Part shown: one piece after another, positions 1 through 13,439 of the stretch
Numbering within the stretch: position 1 is the stretch's first letter
Layout: each line of letters opens with the position of its first letter
NCBI GenBank assembly: GCA_964035545.1
Contig: OZ037772.1
Coordinates: 3,644,038 to 3,704,037, forward strand
DNA length: 60,000 nucleotides
From: Bugula neritina
Lineage: Eukaryota > Bryozoa > Gymnolaemata > Cheilostomatida > Bugulidae
Reading direction: 5' to 3'
The notes under the pieces: generated by a model
Told to the model about the DNA's origin: nothing
Seen by the model: only the letters and a program-made list of their open reading frames with translations
Database searches by the model: none
Made by a program: the position numbers and the translations under genes

Positions 1-65
1 CAGCCTACTACAGCAGCTTCTTTCCAAAAACAGCCCGAGAGCTTAAGTCTATGCTAAATAATTAG
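1..65 (+). mobile_element. LINE 3' end of reverse-transcriptase ORF, copy A (cut by window edge)
   Basis: The frame reads AAYYSSFFPKTARELKSMLNN (last residues) and stops at TAG 63-65. Tyr-Tyr-Ser-Ser-Phe-Phe-Pro followed by a basic, Leu-rich end is typical of the extreme C-terminus of non-LTR retrotransposon ORF2. The same bases recur at 30828-30892, where more of the ORF is visible upstream. Only the tail lies inside the window. Confidence 0.6.
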
Positions 66-740
66 TCAATACACCAGAGTTGTATATGTGCAACATACTG
101 AAAATACTTGCTAGCCTGTAATCGGCAACTGTAGAGGCGTGCCTCTTGCTACATGCTCTAATGCGTGTAAGAGGTAAGAGGACTATCAATATGACTATCA
201 ATATTAGTAGGAGTACCCAAGTACCAGTAGACATAGTAGCTGTAGAAAGTCTATCTCAATCAGTAACTGTAAGCCGTGAGGGCTGAGACTATAACTAGGA
301 ATATAAAAAACTATAACTTGAGTATAACTAATTGAAGGTGAGTTAACATAAATTAAAAAATAATAAATATAATTACTACAAAATCAAAATGAAATATGCA
401 TTATAAATATTTATATTTTTATTTTATAATAATCTTTTAATTTATTTATATCATTTTATTTAGGTTCATCACCTTTCATTATGATTAATGAAATTGATAA
501 ATCATATTCATAACGATAATGATGATCACTTAAAAAAAATTGATAAACCCATAATCATAACCATAATGATTATATTTATTATTATCATTTATCGCTTATC
601 AGTTATCAGTGATAATCATAATCATAATGATAATGATAATCTTGATCATAATCAATATGAATATCAATATCATGTTATACTTATTCAATAATTATAATTG
701 ATTGATTCTTATTCATATTAATAATGAATAAAAAATTATA
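66..740 (+). repeat. LINE 3' UTR and flanking repeat, copy A
   Basis: This stretch is nearly identical to 30893-31551, differing by a few substitutions and small indels. The first 250 bases are probably LINE 3' UTR. The rest is AT-rich, with degenerate ATAATGAT-type low-complexity sequence at 500-670. The homology continues far past any expected LINE end, so the unit was probably duplicated as genomic DNA. No gene is seen. Confidence 0.6.
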
Positions 741-1003
741 TTAACACTACAACTTACTTAATTAGAGTATTACATTTAGTGATTTACTATTACTATTACT
801 ATCGGTATTATCACTATTACTATTACTATTAGTATTACTTACAACTTGCTTATGCAAGGGAATTAAATCTTTAAAGCGTAGCATCCTTTTCAAGCAAAAT
901 AAGGATAATAAGTTTCGTCAAATTGAGTTAAAAACTACAACTTATAAGTCACAAGTATAAAGCAACTTATGCTCAGTCATCACTAATCCTAGTGGGTACG
1001 GCA
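741..1003. other. About 263 bp segment absent from the second copy
   Basis: The sequences match up to 740 / 31551 and again from 1004 / about 31560, so this block is an insertion here or a deletion there. It contains a TACTATTACTATTAC low-complexity run. No clear terminal inverted repeats or ORF are visible. Confidence 0.5.
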
Positions 1004-1392
1004 AGTATATAGCATAATTTATTTCACAATGCGACAAGATTATCTAGACGGTGCGCTTACGCCTCTCATTGTACTTAAGCAATATCCAATTGTACGGTTT
1101 TTATGACTTTAAAACCCGTTTTTGAGAAGCAAGGCTCAGTGTGGTATATTTAAGAGTGTTGCCATTAGCAAATCTTACGGAATCATATGGGCGCCATTAT
1201 GCCGAGATTGGTACCGCGAGTTTATATAAGTTAAAAAAGGAAAAATTTTGCCACTTTTGTTATTTTATTTTTTTTTATTTTATGTGTACATTTTTTTTTA
1301 ATTTTTTTTATTGGTAAAGTTTTTAAACACATTTTTAATGCACATAAAATTAAAAGAAAAATTAAAACTCAATCATGCACATAAATACAAAG
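1004..1392. other. Shared repeat tail, then unrecognised T-rich sequence
   Basis: Positions 1004-1135 match 31560-31690, including the motif GACGGTGCGCTTACGCC. This is the last point where the left part of the two 31 kb units aligns. From 1136 to 1392 the sequence has long T-runs and no ORF. I do not recognise it. Confidence 0.5.
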
Positions 1393-2956
<1,564 letters not shown>

Positions 2957-2959
<3 letters not shown>

Positions 2960-5900
2960 GCGGTAAGCTTCCAGGTTATTTATTACATTTGAGCAAAGGT
3001 TTGCATGCTTTTCAACTGTTTTATCAGCATTTTATCCAATTTCTTATACGAAAACACTACAAAAATGTAAGTAAAAGTGGTCATATTAGGTGTCTTGGAC
3101 TTGCCCAGACTTGCCCGCGAGCGTGCCCTCCGTGTCCTATTCTGACGTGGGGATGGCAAAATAGCCCTATTGTAGCGTGAGTTTATATCGCGTAAAGTTA
3201 TTAAGAAGCGGGTTTGTCACAGATTCTCGTTATTCGTAGTTCAAATCACATGAATGTTACTCTTCGGGCGGCTACTAATAACTAACGTTAGCTACGCAAC
3301 ATCAAGAAAGGTAACTAATTTGACTGTTTTCAAATGGACTATTCCATTTCGCTAGTTTGTAACTTGCTGTAAATCACAAAATAATTATTTTCCCTATTTT
3401 AATTTCAATTATCATGTCGACCACACTACCAGAAAATTACTCTTAAATATGCAGTAAATGATGATTTTCAACCGTTTTGTGATGAATTATAGGTTAGTAG
3501 TTGTCTACGTAAAACCAAGTTTTAAAATTTGTAACTGAATCAGTGAAACTGAATCACAGTATCAGTATGACTATGAGTATCACTAGTCTATCACTATGTC
3601 TATGACTCTCACTCTAACTCTAAGTCTATGACTGTCGCCTATTGGTGAACTATTATTAATAATATTTAATGGTTATATTTATTAATACTATTATCAGTCA
3701 TAATGATAATCATATGACAGTATCAGTATGTTAATGTTACGGAGCAGAATCAGTTTCGAAACTAATACTTATAATATTAGTTATAACTATAAGTATAAGT
3801 TATACCAATAGCTATATTTATATTAATATAAATATTTATATTCATAGTAATACTAATAACAAATGTAAAATTATTATGGTAATAGTTATACTTGTAAGTT
3901 ATAATATAAAACAAACGACACAAGTATTAATTTGAACTGCTGGTCTTAAAATAAAAAGTAAAATAAATAATAATATAAATAATAAAATATAAATTATAAT
4001 AATTTAATTATACTAATACTAATAGCAATACTTATACAGCAATATAATTATAATAAATTTATAAAACTTAAACAACTTTAAATTTAAGGAACAACTTTAA
4101 ATACAAACAAAGATAATATTAAATAGTTATAATCATAATGATCATAACAATAAATATAATTATGATTCCAATAATTATCAATATATTATATAATATTTAA
4201 ATTATTTTAATTTATAATTATAATCATAAATTTTATAGTTATAGTGAATAAATTCAATTTGACATAACTATAATATTATAAAGCAGTCAGCCTATCTCTA
4301 ATGCTGATTGAAATTCAGATTGTTATAAAATAATCACAATCATAATGCTCAAGTTAATAGATTGGAAATTATTGAAAATTATGTTGATGCCAATATAAAT
4401 ATGACATTGTATGCATCCAAGTAGTGATGTTGTAATATATCTTGGAAGATAATTACATTATAATAAGAGTTAAATTCCTCTAAGTAACTTTTTTGCAATT
4501 ATTCCTTAGAATAACTATAACTTATACTCCTAACATTTAATAGCGCATTAGTTTTAGATTGAGCTACTAATTGTATTTATTGCATGTGAAAGTTAGTTAT
4601 TCTCCGCCAGCTGCATGAATGTGACTGGTAAATTTTGTAACCTTTGGCAGTAATAACTTTGTAGCATAAATTAGACACATTTTTATGAAAATACATAATT
4701 TTAATGCTATAGCTGCTAGTAATTCTAATGGGTGTAATAATATTACTTTCACTAGCATTAATTTTTACTTTGTTCATGCTTCATAAAGCATTTTCTAAAT
4801 TCTTTTTTGAATAAATATACATATAATGTGCTGAATAAATTACATATGTTGGGGTTCTTCCTATACTGCAGCTCAGCCTACACTCCCCGCCACAAATGTT
4901 CCTAAACTACTAGCTTCACCAGGATACAGATTGATGGAGCTGTATTGATAAAAACTTCTCTTTTTAGCAGTAGAGGCATCATGAAAAAAAGGCAAGTATT
5001 TTACTCAATAAGAATTCGGTTTTTTACTTCTACAAATTTGATAGCCTACACGATTCTATTTAAATGGAAACTGGTCTGACATAATGTGTCTACAATTTAT
5101 TAGTTATAATATAGTAAATACTATGCAGGCCTATAGATCAAATGGCTCAAAAAAAATTAAATAAAACATTACACAATGCTGTATTTATTAGCAATGTAAT
5201 ACTTAGCAACTAATTTCACATTATTATTGTTTGCAAAGTTTCATACATCTACATATGTTTGTTCAATTCAGTGTTCTGAAGTAGAAGGTTCCAACAGCAG
5301 GGAAAAGCCTTGAACAAGATATTATGTTCTACATCTCCAACTCATTTTAACTTTGCTGGTCAGTTCATTGTGTATCTGGAGCATAGTTTTGTATTTTCAA
5401 GTAGTCCATCAGATACCTTTGTAGATAGTAAAGATTAAAATGCTTGTGCAATGATGTCCATAATGTTGAACCGATTTATTGAAACTAAAACTGTTCTTAA
5501 TTATAACAAAACTTGACAATCTTTACATAAAGAATAATGTCCTATAATCTATCTTCATTGTAAACAAAATTAGAACGTTCCACACCAGCAAATTGTTTAT
5601 AATCATCTGTAGGTGGAAGACGCGTGCACTCAGTTATAAAGGCAAGCTGACAGTGGTTTTCTTTGCCTTCTATGAAGATTTGGAAAGAGCCAGAAAATTA
5701 ATACTCTATAACTGCAAAACCATGTTGTAGTGTCTTGTGTTATTGATTGAATCATCTAAAAGAAAAATTGTTGTATCATTATAATTTTACTGTTAATGAA
5801 TTAGCAAATCTACTTATCTTGGTAAATATATTCAAGAACAAATACTATAGTGTAACTCAGTTTTGGTTATGTGTATGCTCCTTAAGCGAATTTACAGCAG

Positions 5901-8040
5901 ATATCAAACTATATATTAGAGACTGATATAGGAATTAAATTTAAGCTAACCATGATGATGTAAATAGCTGTTGTATGTGACTTCGAGAACTCTGCTGGCC
6001 ATGTCAGTTCAAATACACCAGGGTGATCTGTTACGAATTTCATGTCATTATTGAAATTCAGCTTTTTCAAGTGCCTCTTCACAACTCTGGCAGCATTCTG
6101 ACTGCTCCTTAGCTTTCTGCGCCTGAAATTTCTTCTACTTGCACCATTCTTCTATTGGTGGAATGTTAGCCTATAACAAACAGGTGTACCAAAGCTAAAA
6201 AAATATCTAATTCACTGCACTAGGATATTATTCAACTCATTTAAATTTAATATATAGCAGTAAAACAATCACATAATTGTTTTTATTTTATCAGCTTTAC
6301 TTTACAAAGCTGAACCATATAATTTAGTAACTTGTCACCATAATAAACTTTGTACAACATACAAATTGAAAACCTGATGTGATTGCTTTTTTAATAGAAT
6401 ATACATCAAAAACATGTTACTTTGATAAGCGTGTTTATAATAAAAGTATTAAACCAGTTTGAAAAAATTATTTTGTTATATAAGGGATCACAAAACTACA
6501 TCATTTTAGACCTGTAGCTCAATGTTCCTCAAGCAACGGGCTGCTATGACTAATTAATTTTCTATCATTGCATTTGATTGTTCTACTCATAGTGTATTGG
6601 CAAATTAAAATTATTGGTAATTTAATGTATATTTTAGCTACCTCTGTACAATCAATGTCATAGTAATATCAATTAGGTTTTAAATTTCACTGAGTTTATA
6701 GTAAATTACTGCAACCGTTACATAACATTTGGCTAGTTCTCTAGTTCATTAAATAACCATACGAACTTAAATTTACAACATGACAAAACACACAAAGCAA
6801 AATTAAAATAAGCATATTATGAACCAATGTAAATGATAAGCGATAATGCTGTTATAAAACATAAATTATCAAATTGAAATAGTTATTATTACTATTAGTA
6901 TTACTATCATTATAACAACTATAACTATTATTAGTATTACTATTAGTATTAGCAAATTAGTAGTAAAAAATGAGTAGAGCTCAACATATACAATCTAGCT
7001 TACTATAAAAGTAGAAGTAGAACTTTTAAAACTATCATCTGCATCATTATCAGAACTATGAGTAATACTAGTAGTTGTACTAATAGTAATACTAATTATT
7101 AATACTAATACTAGTAATAGTATCACTATGAGTATGAGACTTGGGCTGGCAGTGATTATCACTATCAGTATCACTTATCAGCATCGTCATAGTCAAAAGT
7201 TACAAGAATTAGAAGCCATATTCATAGTAATAGTCAATCATTGATTGAGTAAATGTCATAGTGATACTCATACTCATAATTAATTTATACGATACTCATA
7301 CTCATAGTGATAGTGATACTTCACCGTGAATTTAATAATAATTTTAATTTAATATAAATATCATTATAATTTATTATCATTGTTGCTAATATTATGTCTT
7401 ACTCTTAGTCTAACAGCAGCTCTATGAAGAAGTTAAACATAACTGATAACAAAACAAATTTAAAAAATAATACTGCAACAATCAATATAATGTATATCAA
7501 TATGCTAGCAACCTAATTTTCAGCTCACTTCATTAACTTTCCGTGCAGTATTGTGAATTGTGATGAAATAAATTTATTAATGGTGACCTTGACATCTTCG
7601 TCCAAATGCCTTTCACGTCAAGCCCCGAACCAATTTGTAAAAATTTTGGATTTTTTACTTTTGATTATTTTTTACGAAAAGAGCTTCAAAATAAATTTAA
7701 AAAAAAGTGAGCTGTTGTCCACATGAAAAGAAATATATGAGCTAATTTTCTAAATTCAGGAAGTTACCAGAGGGTCACAATATTTTTTTAAAAAAAATCT
7801 TTATTTTCACGACAAGCTCTATATATTAATATAGAAAAAAAGAAGACAACTCTTTTTTCAGATTTTTCATGTGCCACGGTCACGTCAATATCAGTGCTAT
7901 TAACATATATATTTTAATTCATTTTTTCTAGTATATTGAGTTGAGATTTTTTGTATATATTTTGTGAATGCTATTAAAAAAGTATGATCTTTTAATTAAC
8001 AGTAATTGATTTTATCAAAATAACCTGGATGCTTACGATG
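2957..8040. mobile_element. 5 kb element A with terminal inverted repeats
   Basis: The left end carries GTAAGCTTCCAGGTTATT (2963-2980) and the right end its complement AATAACCTGGATGCTTAC (8019-8036). TTTA lies just outside both ends (2953-2956 and 8041-8044), a possible 4 bp target duplication. The interior is AT-rich and low-complexity, with no transposase ORF. One exon-like minus-strand reading frame is listed separately. The whole element is repeated head-to-tail as element B with a few percent divergence. It is probably a non-autonomous or decayed DNA transposon, though a large tandem repeat unit is the alternative. Confidence 0.6.
5930..6155 (-). other. Exon-like reading frame inside element A
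   Basis: On the minus strand an open frame of about 75 codons runs from just after a TAG near 6155. It starts with a basic segment (SRRNFRRRKLRSSQ), continues with ARVVKRHLKKLNF and then a segment containing HPGVFELTWPAEF. The composition is unlike the surrounding low-complexity DNA and resembles a real coding exon. I do not recognise the family. It might be a remnant of an element-encoded protein or a captured host exon. Confidence 0.3.
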
Positions 8041-8044
8041 TTTA

Positions 8045-11000
8045 TAGGCCGTAAGCATCCAGGTTATTTATTACATTTGAGCAAAAGTTTGCATGCTTTT
8101 CAACTGTTTTATCAGCATTTTATCCAATTTCTTATACGAAAACACTACAAAAATGCAAGTAAAAGTGGTCATATTAGGTGTCTTAGACTTGCCCAGACTT
8201 GCCCGCGAGCTTGCCCTCCGTGTCCTATTCTGACGTGGGGATGGCAAAATAGCCCTATTGTAGCGTGAGTTTATATCGCGTAAAGTTATTAAGAAGCGGG
8301 TTTGTCACAGATTCTCGTTATTCGTAGCTCAAATCACATGAATGTTACTCTTCGGGCGGCTACTAATAACTAACGTTAGCTACGCAACATCAAGAAAGGT
8401 AACTAATTTGACTGTTTTCAAATGGACTATTCCATTTCGCTAGTTTGTAACTTGCTGTAAATCACAAAATAATTATTTTTCCTATTTTAATTTCAATTAT
8501 TATGTCGACCACACTACCAGAAAATTACTCTTAAATATGCAGTAAATGATGATTTTCAACCGTTTTGTGATGAACTATAGGTTAGTAGTTGTCTACGTAA
8601 AACCAAGTTTTAAAATTTGTAATTGAATCAGTGAATCACAGTATCACTATGACTATCAGTATGAGTATCACTAGTCTATGTCTATGACTCTCACTCTAAG
8701 TCTATGACTATCGCCTATTAGTATTGGTGAACTATTATTAATAATATTCAATGATTATATTTATTAATACCATTATTAGTCATAATGATAATCATATGAC
8801 AGTATCAGTATGTTAATGTTACGGAGCAGGATCAGTTTCGAAACTAATACAGTAATAGTAATACTTGTAATATTAGTTATAACTATAAGTATAAGTTATA
8901 CCGATAGCTATATTAACATAAATATTTATATTCATAGTAATACTAATAGCAAATCTAATATTATTATGTTAATAGTTATACTTGTAAGTTATAATATAAA
9001 GCAAACGACACAAGTATTAATTTGAACTGTTGGTCTTAAAATAAAAAGTAAAATAAATATAAATAATAAAATATAAATTATAATAATTTAATTATACTAA
9101 TACTAATAGTAATAGCAATACTTATACAGTAATATAATTATAATAAATTTATAAAACTTAAACAACTTTAGATTTAAGGAACAACTTTAAATACAAACAT
9201 AAAGATAATATTAAATAATTATAATCATAATGATCATAACAATAAATATAATTATGATTCCAATAATTATCAATATATTATATAATATTTAAATTATTTT
9301 AATTTATAATTATAATCATAATTTTTTTAGTTATAGTGAATAAATTCAATTTGACATAAAAACTATAATATTATAAAGCAGTCAGTCTATCTCTAATGCT
9401 GATTGATATTCAAATTGTTATGACTGTATCATCATTCACTAACTCTAAGAGTAAGTGACTACAATTATTAGTATCAATGTTGTGTTAGAGTACTATACCC
9501 ATTGGAATTTTGATATATCCATTATATTTACAACTCTGCCTGTTACAGCTATAAATAAATTGAACCAAAATACCAACAGTGCCTAATCATCGCCTTATTT
9601 ATAAAATAATCACAATCATAATGCTCAAGTTAATAGATTGGAAATTATTGAAAATTATGTTGATGCCAATATAAATATGACATTGTATGCATCCAAGTAG
9701 TGATGTTGTAATATATCTTGGAAGATAATTACATTATAATAAGAGTTAAATTCCTCTAAGTAACTTTTTTTGCAATTATTCCTTAGAATAACTATAACTT
9801 ATACTCCTAACATTAGTTTTAGATTGAGCTACTAATTGTATTTATTGCATGTGAAGGTTAGTTATTCTCCATCAGCTGCATGAATGCGACTGGTAAATTT
9901 TGTAACCTTTGGCAGTAATAACTTTGTAGCATAAATTAGACACATTTTATAAAAATACATAATTTTAATGCTATAGCTGCTAGTAACTCTAATGGGTGTA
10001 ATAATATTACTTTCACCAGCATTAATTTTTACTTTGTTCATACTTCATAAAGCATTTTCTAAATTCTTTTTTGAATAAATTTCTACAATACATATAATGT
10101 GCTGAATAAATTACATATGTTGGGGTTCTTCCTATACTGCAGCTCAGCCTACACTCCCCGCCACAAATGTTCCTAAACTACTAGCTTCATCAGGATGCAG
10201 ATTGATGGAGCTGTATTGATAAAAACTTCTCTTTTTAGCAGTAGAGGCATCATGAAAAAAAAGGTAAGTATTTTACTCGATAAGAATGCGGGTTTTTTAC
10301 TTCTACAAATTTGATAGCCTACACTATTCTATTTAAATGGAGACTGGTCTGACATAATGTGTCTGCAATTTATTAGTTATAATATAGTAAATACTATGCT
10401 GGCCTATAGATCAAATGGCTCAAAAAAAATTAAATAAAACATTACACAACACTGTATTTATTAGCAATGTGATACTTAGCAACTAATTTCACATTATTAT
10501 TGTTTGCAAAGTTTTATATATCTACATATGTTTGTTCAATTCAGTGTTCTGAAGTAGAAGGTTCCAACAGCAGGGAAAAGCCTTGAACAAGATATTATGT
10601 TCTACATCTCCAACTCATTTTAACTTTGCTGGTCAGTTCATTGTGTATCTGGAGCATAGTTTTGTATTTTCAAGTAGTCCATCAGATACCTTTGTAGGTA
10701 GTAAAGATTAAAATGTTTGTGCAATGATGTCCATAATGTTGAACTGATTTATTGAAACTAAAACTGTTCTTAATTATAACAAAACTTGACAATCTTTACA
10801 TAAAGAATAATGTCCTATAATCTATCTTCATTGTAAACAAAATTAGAAAGTTCCACATCAGCAAATTGTTTATCATCATCTGTAGGTGGAAGAAGCTTGC
10901 ACTCAGTTATAAAGGCAAGCTGACGGTGGTTTTCTTTGCCTTCTATGAAGATTTGGAAAGAGCCAGAAAATTAATACTCTAGAACTGCAAAATCATGTTG

Positions 11001-13337
11001 TAGTGTCTTGTGTTATTGATTGAATCATCTAAAAGAAAAATTGTTGTATCATTATAATTTTACTGTTAATGAATTAGCAAATCTACTTATCTTGGTAAAT
11101 ATATTCAAGAACAAATACTATAGTGTAACTCAGTTTTGGTTATGTGTATGCTCCTTAAGCGAATTTACAGCAGATATCAAACTATATATTAGAGACTGAT
11201 ATAGGAATTAAATTTAAGCTAACCATGATGATGTAAATAGCTGCTGAATGTGACTTCGAGAACTCTGCTGGCCATGTCAGTTCAAATACACCAGGGTGAT
11301 ATGTTACGAATGTCATGTCATTATTGAAATTCAGCTTTTTTAAGTGCCTCTTCACAACTCTGGCAGCATTCTGACTGCTCCTTAGCTTTCTGCGTCTGAA
11401 ATTTCTTCTACTTGCACCATTCTTCTATTGGTGGAATGTTAGCCTATAACAAACAGGTGTACCAAAGCTAAAAAATATCTAATTCACTGCACTAGGATAT
11501 TATTCAACTCATTTAAATTTAATATATAGCAGTAAAACAATCACATACTTGTATTTATTTTATCAGCTTTACTTTACAAAGCTGAACCATATGATTTAGT
11601 AACTTGTCACCATAATAAACATTGTACAACATACAAATTGAAAACCTGATGTGATTGCTTTTTTAATAGAATATACATTACAAACATGTTACTTTGATAA
11701 GCGTGTTCATAATAAAAGTATTAAACCAGTTTGAAAAAAATTATTTTGTTATGTAAGGGATCACAAAACTACATCATTTTAGACCTGTAGCTCGATGTTC
11801 TTCAAGCAATGGGCTGCTATGACTAATTAATTTTCTATCATTGCATTTGATTGTTCTACTCATAGTGTATTGGCGAGTTAAAATTATTGGTAATTTAATG
11901 TATATTTTAGCTACCTCTGTACAATCAATGTCATAGTAATATCAATTAGGTTTTAAATTTCACTGAGTTTATAGTAAATTATTGCAACTGTTACATAACA
12001 TTTGGCTAGTTCTCTAGTTCATTAAATAACCATACGAACTTAATTTTATAACATGACAAAACACACAAAGCAAAATTAAAATGAGCATATTATGAACCAA
12101 TGTAATTGATAAGTGATAATGCTGTTGTAAAACATAAATTATCAAATTTAAATAGTTATTATTACTATTAGTATTACTATCATTATAACAACTATAATCA
12201 TTATTACTATTAGTATTAGCATTAGTAGTAAAATATTAATATGAGTAGAGTTCAACATATACAATCTAGCGTACTATAAAAGTAGAAGTAGAACTTCTAA
12301 AACTATCATCTGCATCATTAACAGAACTATGAGTAATACTAGTAGTTGTACTAATAGTAATACTAATTATTAATACTAATAGACAATAGTAATAGTATCA
12401 CTATGAGTATGAGACTTGGGCTGGCAGTGATTATCACTATGATAGTGACTATCAGCATCGTCATAGTCAAAAGTTACAAGAATTAGAAGCCATATTCATA
12501 TTGATATTCTCATTGAGTTATGCATAGTCATATTCATAGTATTAGTCAATCACTGATTGAGTTAATGTCATAGTGATACTCATACTCATAATTAATTTAT
12601 ACGATTACGACACTCATAGTGATAGTCATAGTCATAGTGATACTTCTTCGTGAATTTAATAATAATTTAATATTATTAATATTATCATTGTTGCTAATAT
12701 TATGTCTTACTCTTAGTCTAACAGCAGCTCTATGAAGAAGTTAAACATAACTGATAAAACAAATTTAAAAAATAATACTGCAACAATCAATATAATGTAT
12801 ATCAATATGCTAGCAACCTAATTTTCAGCTCACTTCATTAACTTTCCGTGCAGTATTGTGATAAAATAAATTTATTAATGGTGACCTTGACATCTTCGTC
12901 TAAATGCCTTTCACATCAAGCCCCGAACCAATTTGTAAAAATTTTGGATTTTTTACTTTTAAATATTTTTTACGAAAAGAGCTTCAAAATAAATTTAAAA
13001 AAAAGTGAGCTGTTGTCCACATGAAAGGAAATATATGAGCCAATTTTCTAAATTCTGCAAGTTACCAGAGGGTCACAATATTTTTTTTTAAAAATCTTTA
13101 TTTTCACGACAAGCTCTATATATTAATATAGAAAAAAAGAAGACAACTCTTCTTTCAGATTTTTCATGCGCCACGGTCACGTCAATATCAGTGCTATTAA
13201 CACATATATTTTAATTCATTTTTTCTGGTATATTGAGTTGAGATTTTTTTTATATATTTTGTAAATGTAACTAAAAAAGTATGATCTTTCAATTAACAGT
13301 AATTGATTTTATCAAAATAACCTGGATGCCTACGATG
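8045..13337. mobile_element. 5 kb element B with terminal inverted repeats
   Basis: The left end is GTAAGCATCCAGGTTATT at 8051-8068. The right end is AATAACCTGGATGCCTAC at about 13316-13333, followed by GATG and TTTA (13338-13341). It is colinear with element A over its full length, with small indels, for example about 170 extra bases around 9420-9590. The right end lies at the exact point where homology to the second 31 kb unit resumes (13342 versus about 45298). No transposase is recognisable. Confidence 0.6.
11203..11428 (-). other. Exon-like reading frame inside element B
   Basis: This is the element B counterpart of the frame in element A, offset by 5273 bp. It stays open over the same span. 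Replacements such as Lys to Thr and Asp to Tyr occur in the middle part, so there is no sign of strong purifying selection between these two copies. Function unknown. Confidence 0.3.
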
Positions 13338-13341
13338 TTTA

Positions 13342-13439
13342 ACAAACTGCTTGAAATTTTCAAAATCGAAATCCAGGCTCCCCCTACGAAGCCCAAAATT
13401 CCCTCTTATAGGGGGATTCTCCCAAGTTGGGAACCACTG
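13342..13439 (+). mobile_element. Truncated hAT-like MITE, right end only
   Basis: The sequence ends with GGGAACCACTG, the complement of the CAGTGGTTC-type terminal repeat of hAT MITEs. It matches 45298-45396, where the left part of the MITE is also present. Here the left part is missing and element B abuts instead. The junction of the duplicated block therefore falls inside a MITE. Confidence 0.55.

Noticed and set aside
488-691. His/Asn/Asp-rich ORF
   Set aside because: It is derived from CATAATGATAATGAT low-complexity sequence in a repeat.
2989-3180. ORF of 63 codons repeated at 8029-8268
   Set aside because: It is at the left end of both 5 kb elements. The frame is kept only as well as the surrounding DNA, and the residues show no domain.
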